Part shown: in pieces, positions 1 to 12,261 of the stretch
How positions within the stretch are numbered: position 1 is the stretch's first letter
Layout of the letters: the number at the start of each line of letters is the position of its first letter
Source: Tetrastigma voinierianum
Lineage: Eukaryota > Streptophyta > Magnoliopsida > Vitales > Vitaceae
Direction of reading: 5' to 3'
DNA length: 64,000 bases
Assembly (NCBI GenBank): GCA_016808115.1
Contig: JAEQBH010000990.1
Location: 744,001-808,000 of the forward strand
Notes under the pieces: model-generated
What the model was told of the DNA's origin: nothing
Seen by the model: only the letters and a program-made list of their open reading frames with translations
Databases searched by the model: none
Program-made: the position numbers and the translations under genes

Positions 1-1089
1 AAGTTACAAACAAAAAACTCAAAACTCTGATAACAAACCCAGATTTCCTAGCACAAGACTTTAAAGTAGCATTATGTTTGCGTGAAACCAGGCCATCATG
101 CACGTCTGAAAAGATAGTAAGCAGGAAATAGTGGAAATCTTCCTAAAGCCAACTTAGTCGAAGGAGATGACATAATAGCTACTGTTGTATCACAAGCTAA
201 TATGGTGACCAATTCCAAGAATTGTGTGGTAGACTCTGGTGCAACAAGGCATATTTGTGCAAACAGAGATGCTTTTACCTCATACACTCCAGTAGGAGAT
301 GACGAAAAGGTTATCTACCTTGGCGACTCTCACACTGCTTAGGTTTTAGGAAAAGGAAAAGTAATGATGAAGCTCACTTCGGGAAAGACGCTAGCCTTGA
401 GTGATGTGCTACATGTTCTTAATTTTAGAGCAAATTTAGTTTCAATTGCTCTATTAGGAAAGGTGAGGGTTAAAGTGTCATTTGAATATGACAGGATTGT
501 AATGACAAAAAATAATATCTTTGTGGGAAAAGGGTTTTGTAATCAAGGGCTCTTTGTACTCAGTATCTCCAAATTTATAAATGGAATGTAACATGCAGCA
601 CTTGGTTGTTGATTCACATGATATATGGCGTCTTAGATTAATGCAATGTAGTGTGGATATATTAAGAAAATGCAAACTCTAGGCCTTATCAATAATATTG
701 ATTATTCGGGCTTAAATGCATCATCAAATCTGTTACCACTTCTAAGCAAAAGCTAGAAAGACATGTGGCTCAGTGACTAAACGAGCACATTAGAATTTAT
801 TCATTCCAATCTAGAAGATTTAAAACAAACTATGACTAGAGGAGGTAAGAAATTCTATGTGACCTTCATTGATGATTATTCTAGGTTCACTAGAGTTTAC
901 TTACTTAGAAATAAAGATGAAGCATTTGATATGTTCTTAAGCTATAAAACTGAAGTAGAAAATCAACTTGATAAGAAAATCAAAAGGATTAGATACGATA
1001 AGAGGAGATACATCCCTTTAAATGATTGTAAAAATGAAGGAATAATTCATGAAGTGACTCCTCCTTATTCACCAAAGTCAAATGGAGTT
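1..1089 (+). pseudogene. copia pol, first part: protease, GAG-pre-integrase, integrase N-half
   Basis: Decayed copia polyprotein. A post-zinc-knuckle segment leads to an aspartic protease with the catalytic motif DSGATRH at 232-252. A TAG at 340-342 breaks the frame shortly after. The stretch 364-591 is the usual copia region downstream of protease (SDVLHVL, NIFVGKG). The GAG-pre-integrase zone near 600-780 is badly mutated. The integrase core resumes at 832 with FIDDYSRF, which carries a catalytic Asp, and continues to PPYSPKSNG. It stops at 1089, where chromovirus A is inserted. The reading frame resumes at 9776 with the matching KNKTLKEMMN segment. Confidence 0.9.
1085..1089. repeat. target-site duplication, left copy, of chromovirus A
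   Basis: GAGTT stands directly before the LTR start TGTAAC. AAGTT at 9771-9775 directly follows the other LTR end (GTGACA). Four of five bases match, and removing 1090-9775 restores the copia integrase reading across the junction. Confidence 0.75.
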
Positions 1090-3054
1090 TGTAACACCCT
1101 GAATTAGACCCTAGTAGTTTTATTACAGTTTTGTAGTATAAGAAAAGTAAAATTTGTATTTTAGAGATTTAAGTCTTAGAGTGAAAAAAAAAGAGATAAA
1201 ACCATAATTAATAATACAAGAGTTAAAGGTTAAATTGCTTATTTGTAAAATGAGGACCCAAGGTCATAACACAAGAAGATTATATGCTATTGTAGGAATT
1301 TAGATAAGTTCATTTGCAAATAGATGGGAGTGAAATGACTAATAAGCAAAAGGAGAAATTAAGCCAAAAATGTGATAAAATCCAAACATGGCCTTAGGCC
1401 AAATTGTGGATAAGACAAAAAATTGGTCCATGGATTGAGGAGATATTTTCTCATCTTTGGGGAGAAAAGAGCTAGGGTTACGGTGGAGGAGATAAGCCAA
1501 AATTCTGGTTTGCTTCCTCTCATTTCTTTGATCTAGCCTTGTTCAAGTAAGAAGAAGAAGAAGGATTCGAAATCAAGGTATGGAAACTATCACAAGCCAT
1601 ACTTGTTTATGGGGAACATTAGGAAAAACCTAACCCGGAATTACGAAGCGTTGGTTGGTTTTTATGGGCATTAGTGGTTTTGATTGGTTCAAGTCAAGTG
1701 TTGGAGTTGTTTTCTTTGATGTGTTTTGAGTTTTGGTTGGAAATTATGGGTGAAAATAGGCAAATCTACAGAAATCACAAGTGAGTATTGATACTGAAAG
1801 ATGATGCAGTACTGAAAGTTGTTTTTAAATTTAAGGATGAGTATAAATTTGAAAGTTAAGTACCCAGTGCTGAAGTGGTTTTAGGTCAGGAGGATGTCGA
1901 ATGCCGTCTTGAAAGTTGAAATCTTGTTATAAGTGGTTTAAGGTCAGGGGGTGTTGAGAAGGTTAGTCTTGGTACTCAGAAGTGGTTTAAGGTCCAAGGG
2001 TGTTAGTATCGATACTAAAAGTTGAGGAATGCAGTGCTAAAAGTTGTTTAAGATTGATGTCGGTCCTGCCGACCTTGTTTTGTTATGTTCTTACGTTATT
2101 GAATGAAGGTTGTATATATCACGAGTTGTATGAAAAATGCTCTGTACCTCGCCTCCTCGGCAATCCTATCGTTAGGCAAACATTGTTTCTTGCCTTATTT
2201 GATAATGTGATTAAGAATAAAATAACAAGCTCAAAAACACATATACTTGTATGCTTGTCGGAGACCGGATAGTGAATAAATAGGCATGTCTATTCAGTGC
2301 GACGACACCCCTGCATTGTGCCACGGCACCTCTGTTACGTGGGTAGGCACGTCTTTGTTTAGTGCTTCGGCACTCCACGCTGGTCTTTCTGACCACTTCT
2401 ATTGCGTGGGCGGGGCAACTCACGCTAGTGCTCGACATACGTACGTGGCCAGAGACCGCGTATTGTGCTGGCGCCTTTGTTTGATCTTGTCTGGAGTACC
2501 TTCGGTACCCTATTATGCTAGCGTCCTCTCATTCATTATTCTTGATTACATGTAGAAACTTGTTATATGAGAAAAGTATCTGAATAAAATGATGTGTCAA
2601 ACATATATATGATAAGAATATGAATAATGACAAATAAGTATAAATATCCAGTTCCTTTATATTCTATATTGAACCTCACGGTACTCTATCTGAATATCCG
2701 GATTACGAACTCCTACGGAAGATATGAAAATCTGTTATAAGAATTATGTTATATGTATCTAGTAATTGTGGACCACTTTAAGTAATAGTCATATACGTTA
2801 TACGATTTTCCTTTAAGCTGTAAACCTTCTTTGATTGTTTTCATCGGGTGTGAGTGCGAAGAGATTATGCTCTGAAGTAAATGGCACTCGTAAATATATC
2901 TGAGCGGTTTAAATATCAACTAAATTGAGTAATCTTAAAAGTTTTATTTCCTTATGAAATTATATATGAAATGGAGCCCTTAATGTTCAAAAAGCGAGTT
3001 AAGTCCAGTCCATGTCGCGCGCTTTCTTCGCTGAGAGTGGGGTAGGGCGTGGCT
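1090..3054 (+). repeat. 5' LTR of chromovirus A
   Basis: Pairs with 7676-9770. Shared stretches include the AAGATTATATGCTATTGT block (near 1275 and 7855), the intron-like GTAAG-rich zone and the direct-repeat zones. It holds two internal tandem blocks: about 1790-2060, where AAGTGGTTTAAGGTC recurs roughly every 65 bp, and about 2290-2530, with short CGGCAC/GACACC repeats. The right end is GGCGTGGCT, where the 3' copy has GGCGTGACA. This copy is about 130 bp shorter than its partner. Confidence 0.85.
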
Positions 3055-3061
3055 TGATTGG

Positions 3062-3073
3062 TGGTATCGGGCG
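3062..3073 (+). promoter_or_regulatory. primer-binding site, chromovirus A
   Basis: TGGTATCGGGCG is a mutated form of TGGTATCAGAGC, the plant retroelement site complementary to initiator Met tRNA. It lies 7 bp after the LTR end, as expected for minus-strand priming. Confidence 0.7.
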
Positions 3074-3206
3074 TAAGTTTAGGCCTTTTGGATTAGTAGA
3101 GACGAGGTTTATGTGGTTTTACGGAAGAGCTTATTAGGTTTAAAATGTACCTACATAGTATTGTGTTGGCCTAATGCGGACGTCCTTGTTTTGTCTATTG
3201 TTTAGA

Positions 3207-4282
3207 ATGGATCAAGCCTAGGAAGCTGTGGAAGGAACAATTGAAAGCGTCAATCCATCCGTCTCTGGTCCATCTAGGTCAGATAGAAGTGATCATGTGG
3301 CAACCGAAGCGTTGGTAAAAATTTCTCAAGATATGGCAAGGGTCTTAGATAGACTCATGACCCCGAGTCTTAGATCAGATTACGTAGAAAGCATGGAGTA
3401 GAAGAATTTCATGAGTGAGTTTAGAAGGAGTCTAATAGTGAGTTTAAGCAGAAATTTCAAGAGCTTTGGGCCAGTAAAATGTCACTAGAACAAATGGCTG
3501 AGTGTGCAGTCTCATTGTTGCAAGGTGCGACTTATATGATTGAGTGGAAATAGTTCTAAGAAATCCATTGCTTCGAGGAGACCAATTTCATGGGACTTCT
3601 TTGTCAGAAATTTGGGGAACCAGTATGTCATCGATGACTATAAGAAGACGAGTGGAACTTGATTCCTAAATATGAAACGGGAGAAGTCGGCGGTGGTGGG
3701 TATGAAGGAGTTTGAGTAAGCCTCGATGAGGTATGCGTAAGAACCCAGTCCTTCTTGAAAATTTTCAATGTAGGCAGGTTTGAGGATGTCTAAATGAGTC
3801 GATAAAGGAACCTCCATGATTGTTACATCTTTGCAAGTAGTAAATTTTTATCTGGTACAGTGCGGTGGGCGTGAAAATAGAAATCGAATGAAGAGTTAGG
3901 AAGAAAGTAAAAATGAAAGTTCTGAGGTAGCTCCTCCTCTGGTAAAGAGCTAGAAAGTCTCGAAGTTGAATCAATATAGGGTTATGCCTACGAGGCGAGA
4001 CAAGGTCTTACTATGACACAGGGTTCCGATATAGGCATTTCAACCGGATAAGATGAAAGACTTGAATGCCCGCATTGCCATAAACGTCATCTTGGTATTT
4101 GCAAACGGGTAACTGGGGGGTGTTTCCGATGTGGAAGCACCAACCATCTGATAAGTGTCGTGGGATCGGAGGATTTAAGAAATCCAGAAGTGGCCAGGAG
4201 GGATCGAATGTACCTCCATCGACTCGTAATAGGAGTGAGAGGCGAGGGTAGTCGAGTGACAAAGAAGTATTGAATCGAAGCA
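3207..4282 (+). pseudogene. gag of chromovirus A with double zinc knuckle
   Basis: The likely gag start is the ATG at 3207, about 150 bp after the LTR; a TAG at 3219-3221 is the fifth codon. Later frames still read as a gypsy capsid (SLLQGATYMIEW near 3520). At 4067-4159 two nucleocapsid knuckles are visible, CPHCHKRHLGIC and CFRCGSTNH, the second having lost its last Cys position to a shift. The protein would package element RNA in the cytoplasm. Several stops make it a pseudogene. Confidence 0.8.
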
Positions 4283-4960
4283 GTGTCATGCTACTACTCT
4301 ACAGTCCTAGCCCGTGCCTATGCTATGAGAGCTCATGAAGATCATGATGCACCAGGGGTGATTGCGGGTAATTTCACTCTTTATGACAATGAAATGCATG
4401 CTTTGGTAGATCTGGGTTCTACACATTCTTACATATGCATTGAAGTGATAAATTGCCATCAGTAGAACCTTTAGCATATGACATGCATCTTACTGGTCCT
4501 TGGGCGCAGATGTTAAGTCAGCGAGTGTATAGAACTATCCTCTAGGGTCAGGGATGAAAGTTCTGGTTGACCTAATTGCTTTACCCTTCCATGAATTTAA
4601 TTTGATTTTGGGAATGGATTGGTTATCGAACATCGAGTGCGGTTGGTCGTGATAAGAAAACGATTACTACTTAAATGTTCGACTTGCCCGAGAAGTAGTA
4701 TACATGGTATCGATACGATTGATATCGAATGTAATCCTACGCTATCTGGCAGACGTTTTCTAAGAAAGGGTTGTGAAGCCTTTTTGGCTTTGGTACTTGA
4801 CTCCAAGAGGAGATAAGTAAATCTTGAAAATATTCCGGTGATAAAAATTCGTTTGATGTGTTTCTAAGGAGTGCAGGGTTTGCCACAGAAAGAGAGAAGT
4901 AGATCTGTCCCCCATTGAAGTTGTATATGGGACAACACCTGTTTCTGGGCACCACACCTT
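4283..4960 (+). pseudogene. protease and linker of chromovirus A
   Basis: An open 60-codon stretch at 4283-4465 contains ALVDLGSTHSYIC, the gypsy retropepsin active-site region. The usual D-(P/T)-G is replaced by D-L-G at 4409-4417. Downstream, a mutated version of the LILGMDWL flap-side motif lies at about 4600-4625. Beyond it the frame is lost to indels before RT begins. Confidence 0.8.
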
Positions 4961-6160
4961 ATGCTCAGTGAGCTAACGAGGCGAAGACTCGACTTCGGGG
5001 ATTATTGGACAGGGATTTGTCGGAGCCTAGTGTTTTTACCCTAGGGTGCGCCAGTTTTGTTTGTTAAAAAGAAAGATGACACTCTTCGCATGTGCATTGA
5101 TTATCGATAAATAAATATGATAACAGTGAAGAATAAATATCCTTTGCCGAGAATAGAAGATCTTTTCAATAAGTTGAAAGAGAGCGAGTGTCTTTTAAGA
5201 TAAGCGTGCGATCGGATATTATCGAAGCTTAGTGAAAGATGTTGATGTCGCTAGCAACTAGAACCTTATATGGCCATTATGAGGTTTTTAGTAATGCCAT
5301 TTGGTTGAAATAATCACCTTGGCTAGCATTTATGGACTTGATGAATAGGGTATTCCACCCTTATTTGGATAGGTTGTAGTGGTATTCATAGATGATATTC
5401 GAGGTGTACTCTAAGAGTGCACAGAGCACAAGACTATTTATTTGAAGATAGATATTCTGGATCCTAAGAAAATGTTGTTTGCGAGTTAAATAAATGTGAC
5501 TTTTGGCTTAAGAGTATTTGTTTCTAGGCGTATTATATATGTAGAAGGTATTAGAGTTGACCTTGCAAAAGTGAAATGATTGTAAGTTGAAACCACCTCG
5601 AAATGTAACAGAGGTGAGAAGTTTCTTGAGTTTAGCAGGGTACTATCGACGGTTCGTGAAAGGATTCTTAGTCATAGCATCCTCGCTTACTAAGTTACTC
5701 CGAAAAAGGGTAAAGTTTGTTTGGGATGACAAATGTCAGTCAAGTTTTGATCGATTAAAGAAAATATTGGTTGAAGCACCAGTGTTGACTCAGCTTACTT
5801 TAGGTAGAGAATACACCATGTATATTGATGCGTTCAGAATTGGGTTGGGATGTGTATACATGTAAGATGGGAAAGTTGTGGCATATGCCTCTAGACAGTT
5901 AAAACCACATGAGCAAGTATCCCACCACGTGATCTGGGTTGCGGCCAGTGGTGTTCGCTTTGAAGATATGGGCGCCACTACTTATATGGTGAAAATGTAG
6001 GACTGTTCTGGATGTAAGAGTCTTAAGTGTTGTTAACTCGGAAGGAGCGAGACAGAGGCAATGTCGATGGCTAAAGTTATTTAAGGACTATGATGACATA
6101 GTTGATTACCACTCAGGAAAAGCTAATGTGGTGTCAGACGCTTTAAATAGAAAAATGATT
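4961..6160 (+). pseudogene. reverse transcriptase and RNase H of chromovirus A
   Basis: RT fragments appear in order: VLFVKKKD and RMCIDYR near 5050-5108, MPFG near 5295, and the catalytic FIDDI at 5385-5399. The RT-RNase H connection and RNase H are open at 5587-5865 (RSFLSLAGYYRRFV, then YTMYIDA). They continue as VAYASRQLKPHE near 5879-5915 and the conserved VVSDALNRK near 6128. At least six frame breaks separate the pieces. An intact version would copy element RNA to DNA and degrade the template. Confidence 0.88.
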
Positions 6161-7620
6161 TCTGGTTTGTCCCTGAAAGAACGTGCATGGAGATTTGAGT
6201 TTGATGGAGCTTTTGGCTCGATTGAGGATTACGAGTTGAGGCAAATGATGATTGAGGCTCGAAAAATGATGTCAGGGTGTCTAAAGTGTACAGTGTCAAT
6301 GGAGCTATTGATTATTCTATGGAAGAAGATGGAGGTTTGTATTACAGAGACAATATTATGTGTACGAATGTCAAAGTGAGAAAAGTTGATGTATGAAAGC
6401 CGTATCTGGTATTTACTACGCATCCTAGAGGTAACAAGATGTACGAATTTGAAGCTTGATCTTATTGTTGGCGAGGGATGAAAAAGATATAGCGAGCATA
6501 TGTCGAATGTCTAACTTGTTTATGATAAAAATGAACATCAAGTACCTTTTAGTGCATTAAATCTATTCCAGGTTCATGATGGAAGTGGAGACCCGACCTG
6601 TATGGACTTTTGTGTGCGGTTTTCCCCTACTTCCAAATGAAACATGATTCGATTTAAGAGTAATTGTAAAACGGACTACAAAGAAATCTGCTCACTTCTT
6701 ATCCAAACTTGTTTTATTCCATGGATCGGTTGCGAGTTATATGAAAAGAGATCGTCGATTACATGGAATTCCATTGTCCATGGTGTCTACTTATGATCAA
6801 ATTTACGTCGAGTTTTGGAAAGAACTACGATCGGCATTGGATACTGGTGAATTGCAGTACCGCCTCCATCCCATAAGCAGATGGACAATAGAAAAAGTAA
6901 TCAAGTGTTAGAAGATATGTTGCGGGGTTGTGTGCTAGATTTTCCTAGAAGTTGGGATAGGTATATTTCCCTTATGGAATTTTCCTATAACAACGGTTAT
7001 CAATCCATTGTTGGTATGGCCCCCTATGAAGCCTTGTATGGAAGAAAATGTAGAACTCCTATCTGTTGGATGGAATTGAACGAGCATAAAGTAATTGGTC
7101 CTGACATAGTGAAAGAGACAGAAGAAAAAGTTCGAATCATTCAGCAAAGATTAAAAGCTGCTAGTGATAGAGAAAAGTCCTATGCAGATCTGAAAAGAAA
7201 GGACATAGAGTACGAAGTCGGAGATAATGTTTTCTTGAAATTATTGCCATGGAGGAAGATACTCCGGTTTGGAAAGAAAGGAAAATTGAGTCCAAGGTTT
7301 ATCGGACCTTATAAGATTTTGGAAAGAATTGGACCAGTAGCGTATCATTTGGCTCTCTCGCCAAAGTTAGCCAAATTACATAATGTGTTCCATGTGTCAA
7401 TGCTTCGAAGATACCGTTCTAATGAATCTCACATATTGACAAAGATATACAAGTGCAATCAGACTTCACTTTTGATGAAGAGCTAAAAGCTATTCTAGAT
7501 TGTGAAGTAAAACAATTGTGGAGCAAGCGAATCTGCAGTAAAAGTCTTTGTAGCCAACGCGGTATGAAAGAAGCAACTTGGGAACTAGAATCAACAATGA
7601 GGGCATAGTATCCACAACTC
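6161..7620 (+). pseudogene. integrase with chromodomain-like tail of chromovirus A
   Basis: The zinc-binding N-domain (near 6450-6520) and the first half of the core are strongly mutated. From 6881 to 7486 there is an unbroken 201-codon stretch covering the core end (SYNNGYQSIVGMAPYEALYG) and the GPF/Y-type C-domain (LSPRFIGPYKILERIG, then HNVFHVSMLRRY). After 7486, in other frames, sequence matching the chromovirus tail follows: DFTFDEE near 7460-7480, EATWELE near 7570 and a PQLF motif near 7615. The tail is thought to tether integration to chromatin. The open stretch is the longest in the element. Confidence 0.88.
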
Positions 7621-7654
7621 TTCGATTCAGGTATAATTTCGAGGACAAAATTCT

Positions 7655-7675
7655 TTTAAGTGGGAGGGCGAGAGT
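7655..7675 (+). promoter_or_regulatory. polypurine tract, chromovirus A
   Basis: The purine-rich AAGTGGGAGGGCGAGAG directly precedes the 3' LTR start TGTAAC. This is the usual plus-strand priming position. Confidence 0.75.
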
Positions 7676-9770
7676 TGTAACAAGTGGGCTATTTAATGGT
7701 TTATTGTAGTTTTGTATTATAAGAAAAGTAAAATTTGTATTTTTCAGAATTTAAGTGCTAAGAATGAAAAAAAAAAGATAAAGTTAGAATTATTACAAAA
7801 GTTAAGGTTAAATTGGTAATTTGTAAAATGAGGACCCAAAGGTCATAACATAAGAAGATTATATGCTATTGTTGGACTTTAGATAAGTTCATTTGCAAAT
7901 AGATGGGAGTGAAAGGACTAATAATCAAAAGGAGAAATTAAACCAAAAATGTGATAGCCAAACATGGCCTTAGGCCAAATTGTGGATAAGACTAAAGGGT
8001 AATTACATGGATTGAGGAGATATTTTTCATCTTTAGGGAGAAAAGAGCTAAGGTTACGGTGGAGGAGATGATCCAAAATTCTGGTTTCCTTCCTTTCATT
8101 TATTTGATCTAGCCTTGTTCAGTAAGAAGAAGGAAGAGAGAAAGTTGAAATCAGGTATGGAAACTACTACAAGCCATACTTGTTTATGGGTTGTTAGGAA
8201 AAACCTAACTTCCATTATGAAAGCGTTGTTGGTTGGTTTTTGTGGGATTTAGTAGTTTTAGTTGGTTCAAGTCAAGTTTTGGAGTTGTTTTCTTTGATGT
8301 GTTTTGGGTTTTGGTTGGAAGTGCAGTGAGAAAAGAGTAATCTACGAAATAGCGGTGATTCTGAATCTTAAAAGATGGTACCGGTACTCAAAGTTGTTTT
8401 TTGGTCTAAGGATATTGATAGATCTTGAGGACGGTTGATCACCCAGGTACTCAAAAATTTGTTTAGTCTAGAGAGGTTAAGTACCGATACTCAAAGTGGT
8501 TTAATGTCTAGAGGATGTTAAGTGGAATGCGAAAGTTAAGTTCAGATCTTGAAAGTTGGTAGGTATTCAAGTGGTTTTAAGGTCCGGAGGGTGTTGAAAT
8601 GCGTCTTGAAAGTTGAGTTATGGTACTCAAAGTTGTTTAAGGTCCGAGTATCGGTCCTGAAACCCTGTTTTTGTTCTGTTCTTCTGTTATCTGAATGAAA
8701 GGTCAGTACATGTATATGAGTTGTATGAAAAATTCTCTATACCTTGCTGCCTCGGCGATCTTGTCGTTGAGCAAACATTGTTTCTTGCCCTTATTTGCTA
8801 ATGTGATTAAGAATAAAATAACAAGCTCAAAAACACATATAATTGTATGCTTGTCGGAGACCAGATAATGAATGAATAGGCACATCTATTCAGTGCGACG
8901 ACACTCCTGCATTGTGCTCCGGTACCTCTATTACGTGGGCAAACACGTCTCTGTTCAGTGCTTCGACACTCTTGCTAGTGCTACATCACTTCTATTACAT
9001 GGGCAGGCACGTCTCTGATTAGTGCTACGGTACTCCTGCTAGTGCTACGACATACGATACATGGCGAGCACGTATTGTGCCCGACACCTCGTTCGATCTT
9101 GTCTGAGTACCTTAGAATTACCTATTGTGTTCGTCCTCGTTCATTATTCTTGTGGTCTATCTGTGTGCATATATATGAAAAGTACCTAAATAAAATGATG
9201 TGTCAAACATTTATATGATAAGAATATGAATAATGAACAATAAGAAAGCATAAGTAATAAGTTCTGCTCTGTTATGTATCGTGCCTACGGGTACTCTTTG
9301 TATAAGATATCCGTTTTGAACTCCTACGGGAGATATAAAAATCCTATTATAAGAATTATGTTATATGTATCCAGTAATTGTGGACCACTTCAAGTGGTCA
9401 CAGCTATTATTTGTTTCCCACTAAGTTATAAGCTTAGCATGGGTGTTTCATCTGTGAAGGTACTGAAGAAGACATCCGAGGCATTCCGCATTCGTTAGAT
9501 GACCTGACGATGAGTTCATATATGTGGGTTTTGACTTTGTTTGAGGCGTAAATGTAAAGTTTTATAATGTAGTGGAATTTGTGTATGTACAGTAAATGAG
9601 ACTTAGAAACAATATCTTGAACCGAGTTTAAGCACCTTCACGGTGGTAGTGCTAAGTTTTATTTCCTTATGAAATTATATGAAATGGGCCTGATGTTTGT
9701 AAAAGCGAGTTAAGGAGTCTTAATTTGCGTCTTCGCCCCCTTTCTTAAGCTATGAGGGTAGGGCGTGACA
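7676..9770 (+). repeat. 3' LTR of chromovirus A
   Basis: Begins TGTAAC and ends GTGACA, directly followed by AAGTT, the right target duplication. It is alignable by eye with 1090-3054 along its length, including both internal tandem blocks (about 8380-8660 and 8880-9140). Many substitutions and small indels separate the two LTRs, so the insertion is old. Confidence 0.88.
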
Positions 9771-9775
9771 AAGTT

Positions 9776-10360
9776 CTTCGAAAAGAAAGAATAAGACTCT
9801 TAAAGAGATGATGAATTCTCTACTTTTTAGTGCTTCAACACCTAATAATCTGTGAGAACAGACAGCATGTATACTACCTCTATCATCCTCACAAAATAAG
9901 ATTCCATCTAGCTTGGTAAAAAAGACACTTACATGAGTTATGGAAAAGTCATGCACTAACTTTAAATATTTGAGAGTGTGGGGGTGTCTTGCCAAGGCTA
10001 TATTACGATCTAAAGGAAAATAGATCAAAAGACTTCGATTTGCATGTTTATCGGGTATGCTAGTAATAATGCGACTTATAGATTTCTTGTTTTGAAAAGA
10101 GATGTTCTAGAATGCAATACTATTATTGAGACAAAAAATGCCGAATTTTTTGAACATATTTTTCCACTTTCTGGAAAAATTTCTCGTACACCCACAATTG
10201 TGGATGATATAGAAAACTCATATGATGAGCATGCACCCACTACTGTGGATGATATGGAAAGCTCTCATGATGAGTTGAGAAGAAGTAAGAGAAAAGAGGT
10301 TTCCTTTGGAGATGATTTTATCTTAGTGAAAATGGGCTATCCTTCTTTATTTTGAAGCGA
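9776..10360 (+). pseudogene. copia integrase C-half, resumed after chromovirus A
   Basis: Starts with a KNKTLKEMMN segment that continues the integrase cut at 1089. It runs through KYLK and CLAKAILRS-like sequence to an open stretch at 10044-10355 with MFIGYAS, YRFLVLKRDV, NAEFFEHIFP and RRSKRKE, the copia integrase C-terminus and linker. Frames shift at least twice before 10044. Confidence 0.9.
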
Positions 10361-11864
10361 TTTCTTCCTCGCGTACTTTGGAAAGAAGCCATTAAAATAG
10401 AGATTGACTTTATTTTAAAAATCAAACGTGGAAGTTAGTCGATTTACCTTCAGGAGCAAAACCTATTGGTTACAAGTGAATTTTCAAAAGAAAATATTTG
10501 TTAGATGGTTCTATTGAAAATATAAAGCTAGGTTAGTAGCCAAAGGTTTTTCACAAAAACAAAAGGTTGACTATTTTGATACATTTTCCCATGTTACTAG
10601 GATTTCTTTCATTCGTATTTTGATTGCTTTGGCTTCTATTCATAAACTTTTTATCCATCAAATGGATGTGAAAACAACTTTTTTAAATGGAGATTTAGAG
10701 GAATAAATTTACATGTTACAACCTGAAGATTGTATTATACCTGAACAATAAAATAAAGTTTACAAACTAAACAAGTCTCTATATGGTTTAAAACAAGTAC
10801 CTAAACAATGACATAAGAAATTTTATACTGCTTTGTTGGAAAATGGGTTTTTATCCGTTGAAGTGGATAAATGTGTATATACAAAGTGTATAGGAAAAGA
10901 ATGTGTAATCATTGCATTATATGTAGATGATATGTTGATTTTTGACACTAGTCTGAGTGTGGTACATAGTACCAAGAGATTTCTAGCTTCACAGCTTGAC
11001 ATGAAAGATATGGGTGAAGCCAAGGTAATTTTGGGTGTGAAGATCACAAGGATGAATGATAGTATAATGCTATCACAAGAACATTATGTTGAGAAAATAC
11101 TCAATAGGTTCGGACATGTCGATGCCAAACATGTGAGTACCCCTTTTGATGCTAACACCCATTTAATGAAAAATCGAGGTGATCCTGTGGGTCAAGCTGA
11201 GTATGCATAGATTATTAGGAGTCTGATGCATTCGATGAACTTTTCTAGACCAAACATAGCATATGCAGTGTGTAGATTAAGTAGATATACACATAATCCC
11301 AATAATGATCACTGGAGTGCATTAGCTAGACTAATGAAATACTTAAGGGGTATCATGACCTATGGTATCCTATATAGTGGATTTCCTACTATGTTGGAAG
11401 GATACAGTAATGCTAACTGGATCTCTGATTTAGATGAGATAAAATCCAAAAGCGGTTATGTCTTTACTTTGAGAGGTGGTGCTATTGCTTGGAAATCATC
11501 TAAACAAACCCTCATCACTACTTCTACCATGGAGTCAAAGTTTTAGCTCTTGAATCTACGGGTAAAGAAGCTGAGTGGTTAAGGAACTTCCTGTCATGAA
11601 TTCCTTTGGGAATGCAACCAATACCTTCGGTGTTTATGCATTATGATTGCTAAGCAGCAATATCAATTGCAAAGAATAAAACATTCAATGAGAAAAACAG
11701 ACACATTCATCTAAGGCATGAGGTTGTGAAATAGCTGTTGAAAGATGAAATTATTTATATTGACTATGTAAAGTCAAAAGTGAATTTGGCCAATCTTCTA
11801 ACTAAGCCTTTGGGAAGAAAATTAATTTTGGAAACATCGAGTGGAATGGGACTTAAGACAATAT
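10361..11864 (+). pseudogene. copia reverse transcriptase and RNase H
   Basis: Copia RT is readable with few breaks: GAKPIGYK, YKARLVAKGFSQK, MDVKTTFLNGDLEE and NKSLYGLKQ. The catalytic YVDDM lies at 10920-10934, within the open stretch 10833-11210 (DMGEAKVILGVKI). RNase H continues at 11226-11546 (RPNIAYAVCRLSRYTHNP, then SKSGYVFTLRGG and TTSTMESKF) and ends near GMGLKTI at about 11864. Stops interrupt at several Trp and Gln codons (for example near 10745-10810), a pattern consistent with C-to-T decay of methylated DNA. Confidence 0.92.
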
Positions 11865-12261
11865 GAGATTAGTATTAATAGGAACCCAACCTTGTGATTG
11901 GAGATCCCATGAAGAAGGTTCATATGGGTAATAACAAGTCACTTGCTAATTTTGCTAGCACCAACAAAATTGTCCCTTCCTATTGTGTGGTTATGGTGCT
12001 AGAATGCATAATTTGAGAGGATGAGTAATACTCTTAATGATTTCATATTCCTTATAGGTGGTACATATAGATGTAGTGTGTACTTGATGAAATCATTTAT
12101 ATAAGTGTGGAGTGGGGCCGCTCCCATGAAGTGGTATGGTAAGATTTATAGAAACACCCATAAGAAATAATCGAGCACGCGCTTGTAGCCTAATCCTTGC
12201 CTGTGACATTGAACAATAAGAATCGTGATGTATGGTGTTGATGATAAAGTCCCACTGGTAC
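11865..12261 (+). other. copia 3' untranslated region, left piece
   Basis: Non-coding sequence downstream of copia RNase H, with no open frame of note. It ends where a gypsy LTR begins. The rest of this UTR lies at about 14811-14904, just before the purine tract. Confidence 0.65.

Larger units (their letters stand above)
1090..9770 (+). mobile_element. Ty3/gypsy chromovirus A, full-length but decayed, inserted in copia integrase
   Basis: Two LTRs of about 2.0 kb (1090-3054 and 7676-9770) flank an internal region ordered PBS, gag with two zinc knuckles, PR, RT, RNase H, integrase and a chromodomain-like tail, then a purine tract. RT before integrase marks Ty3/gypsy. The tail motif EATWE...MRAQYPQLF is typical of plant chromoviruses. 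Element length is about 8.7 kb. Both LTRs begin TGTAAC. Frames are broken in every domain except the end of integrase, so the copy is dead. Confidence 0.9.
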
